Origin: Rhodococcus sp. 4CII
GTDB lineage: Bacteria > Actinomycetota > Actinomycetes > Mycobacteriales > Mycobacteriaceae
Reading direction: 5' to 3'
DNA length: 64,000 nucleotides
Assembly (NCBI RefSeq): GCF_014256275.1
Contig: NZ_JACCFE010000002.1
Location: 806,001-870,000, forward strand
The translations under genes were made by a program, and so were the position numbers. The stretch's first letter is position 1; each line of letters starts with the position of its first letter. The notes beneath the pieces are model-generated. The model searched no databases. It worked only from the letters and a program-made list of their open reading frames with translations, and was not told the origin of the DNA. Of this stretch, positions 63,311-64,000 are shown piece after piece.

Positions 63311-64000
63311 TCACCGGAACGTCGCGCGGTACGCGGTGGGTGAGACGCCGACCGTGCGTGAGAGATGTTGTCGCATCGACGTCGCGGTTCCGAAGCCCGC
63401 AGCCCCGGCCACGTCCTCGACCGGCAGATCGGTGCTCTCCAGCAGTTCGCGCGCGCGCATGATCCGCTGTTCGAGAATCCACTGGGTCGGCGACATCCCC
63501 GTTTCGGCGCGAAATCGCCGCGTGAACGTTCGCACACTCATCGACTCCCCCGCGGCCAGCTCCCGCAACGACAGCGGTTGATCGAGCCGGGTCAGCGCCC
63601 GGGCCCGCGCTCCCGCGGTCGACGCGCCGTCGGCTTCCGGGACGGGCTCGGTGATGAACTGTGCCTGACCACCGGTGCGGTGGGGCGGCACCACCGTTCC
63701 CCGCGCCACCTCGTTGGCCACCGACGCCCCGTGATCGACCCGAATCATGTACAGGCACAGATCGATTCCCGAGGCGACGCCGGCGGCGGTGAGGATTCCG
63801 CCGTCGTGGGTGTAGAGCACCCCGGGGTCGAGACGAACGTCGGGGTAGAGCCGCCGGAACGCGTCCGCCGACTTCCAGTGCGTGGTGGCGCGCCGGTTGT
63901 CGAGGAGACCGGCGGCCGCGAGAACGAACGAACCGGTACAGATCGATGCCATCCGGGTGCCGGGACGAATATGCGCGAAGGCGTCGGCGAGCGCGCGGGG
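63311..64000 (-). CDS. AraC/GlxA-type regulator (5' end outside window)
   Basis: The minus-strand frame reads from the window edge to 63311. The visible 229 residues end a DJ-1/PfpI-like domain (MASICTGSFVLAAAGLLDN with the nucleophile-type Cys; THDGGILTAAGVASGIDLCLYMI) and continue into an AraC DNA-binding domain (LSLRELAAGESMSVRTFTRRFRAETGMSPTQWILEQR; VEDVAGAAGFGTATSMRQHLSR). This architecture is the GlxA family of regulators. The Cys in ICTGSF is retained. Ligand and targets are unknown. Confidence 0.88.
   Translation of the reverse strand, partial: PRALADAFAHIRPGTRMASICTGSFVLAAAGLLDNRRATTHWKSADAFRRLYPDVRLDPGVLYTHDGGILTAAGVASGIDLCLYMIRVDHGASVANEVARGTVVPPHRTGGQAQFITEPVPEADGASTAGARARALTRLDQPLSLRELAAGESMSVRTFTRRFRAETGMSPTQWILEQRIMRARELLESTDLPVEDVAGAAGFGTATSMRQHLSRTVGVSPTAYRATFR

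Overview
The window is high-GC actinobacterial chromosome, most probably Rhodococcus (R. jostii/R. opacus type). Evidence: a tmRNA tag ending DYALAA, UPF0182 and DUF3107 proteins, WhiB7, the AdnA/AdnB recombination motor, UvrD2, two small Rpf proteins, and long gene order shared with Mycobacterium tuberculosis (Rv numbers are from memory). I saw no insertion sequence, phage or CRISPR array.

Layout. 1-4131 (- strand): a MauE/DoxX-type membrane protein cut by the window edge, an MFS exporter, phosphoglucomutase, and two overlapping FluC/CrcB fluoride channels. 4231-10293: ssrA (tmRNA), an EamA transporter, smpB, ftsX, ftsE, a Thr/Pro-rich membrane protein, an MscS-type channel and prfB. This resembles Rv3100c-Rv3105c and joins ribosome rescue, cell division and termination. 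10460-16680 (+): beta-carbonic anhydrase, HisN, two acyl-CoA dehydrogenases (FadE24/FadE23-like) and a FadD ligase, then an initiator tRNA on the other strand. 17263-18634: two tandem resuscitation-promoting factors with matching upstream direct-repeat motifs and related structured leaders.

18713-41026 is close to the Rv3193c-Rv3204 block: UPF0182, a PPA1309-like protein, a PDZ-Lon protease, a DUF2342 protein, an E1/cyclodehydratase-like protein and a UbiB/ABC1 kinase; whiB7 with a full attenuator-type leader; uvrD2, mycoredoxin, NudC, a K+ channel; the AdnB/AdnA helicase-nuclease; LipV and an alkyltransferase-like protein.

41038-54250 is an accessory block not expected at this place in mycobacteria: a secreted lipase, a MocR regulator, a MobA-MoeA fusion, and a nitrite-assimilation operon (narK, nirB, nirD, a HemD/winged-helix fusion, a CbiX-type chelatase) with a GlnR-like box upstream of narK. 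NirB needs siroheme, so the HemD and chelatase genes fit. A CynX-type MFS gene and a FadR-type regulator end the block.

54247-64000 returns to conserved order (like Rv3205c-Rv3212): a TIGR02569-type protein, MoeZ, a DUF3152 protein, a TetR regulator, DUF3107, a ferritin-like protein, the DEAD-box helicase RhlE and a membrane-anchored propeller-like protein, then a VOC protein and an AraC/GlxA-type regulator cut by the right edge.
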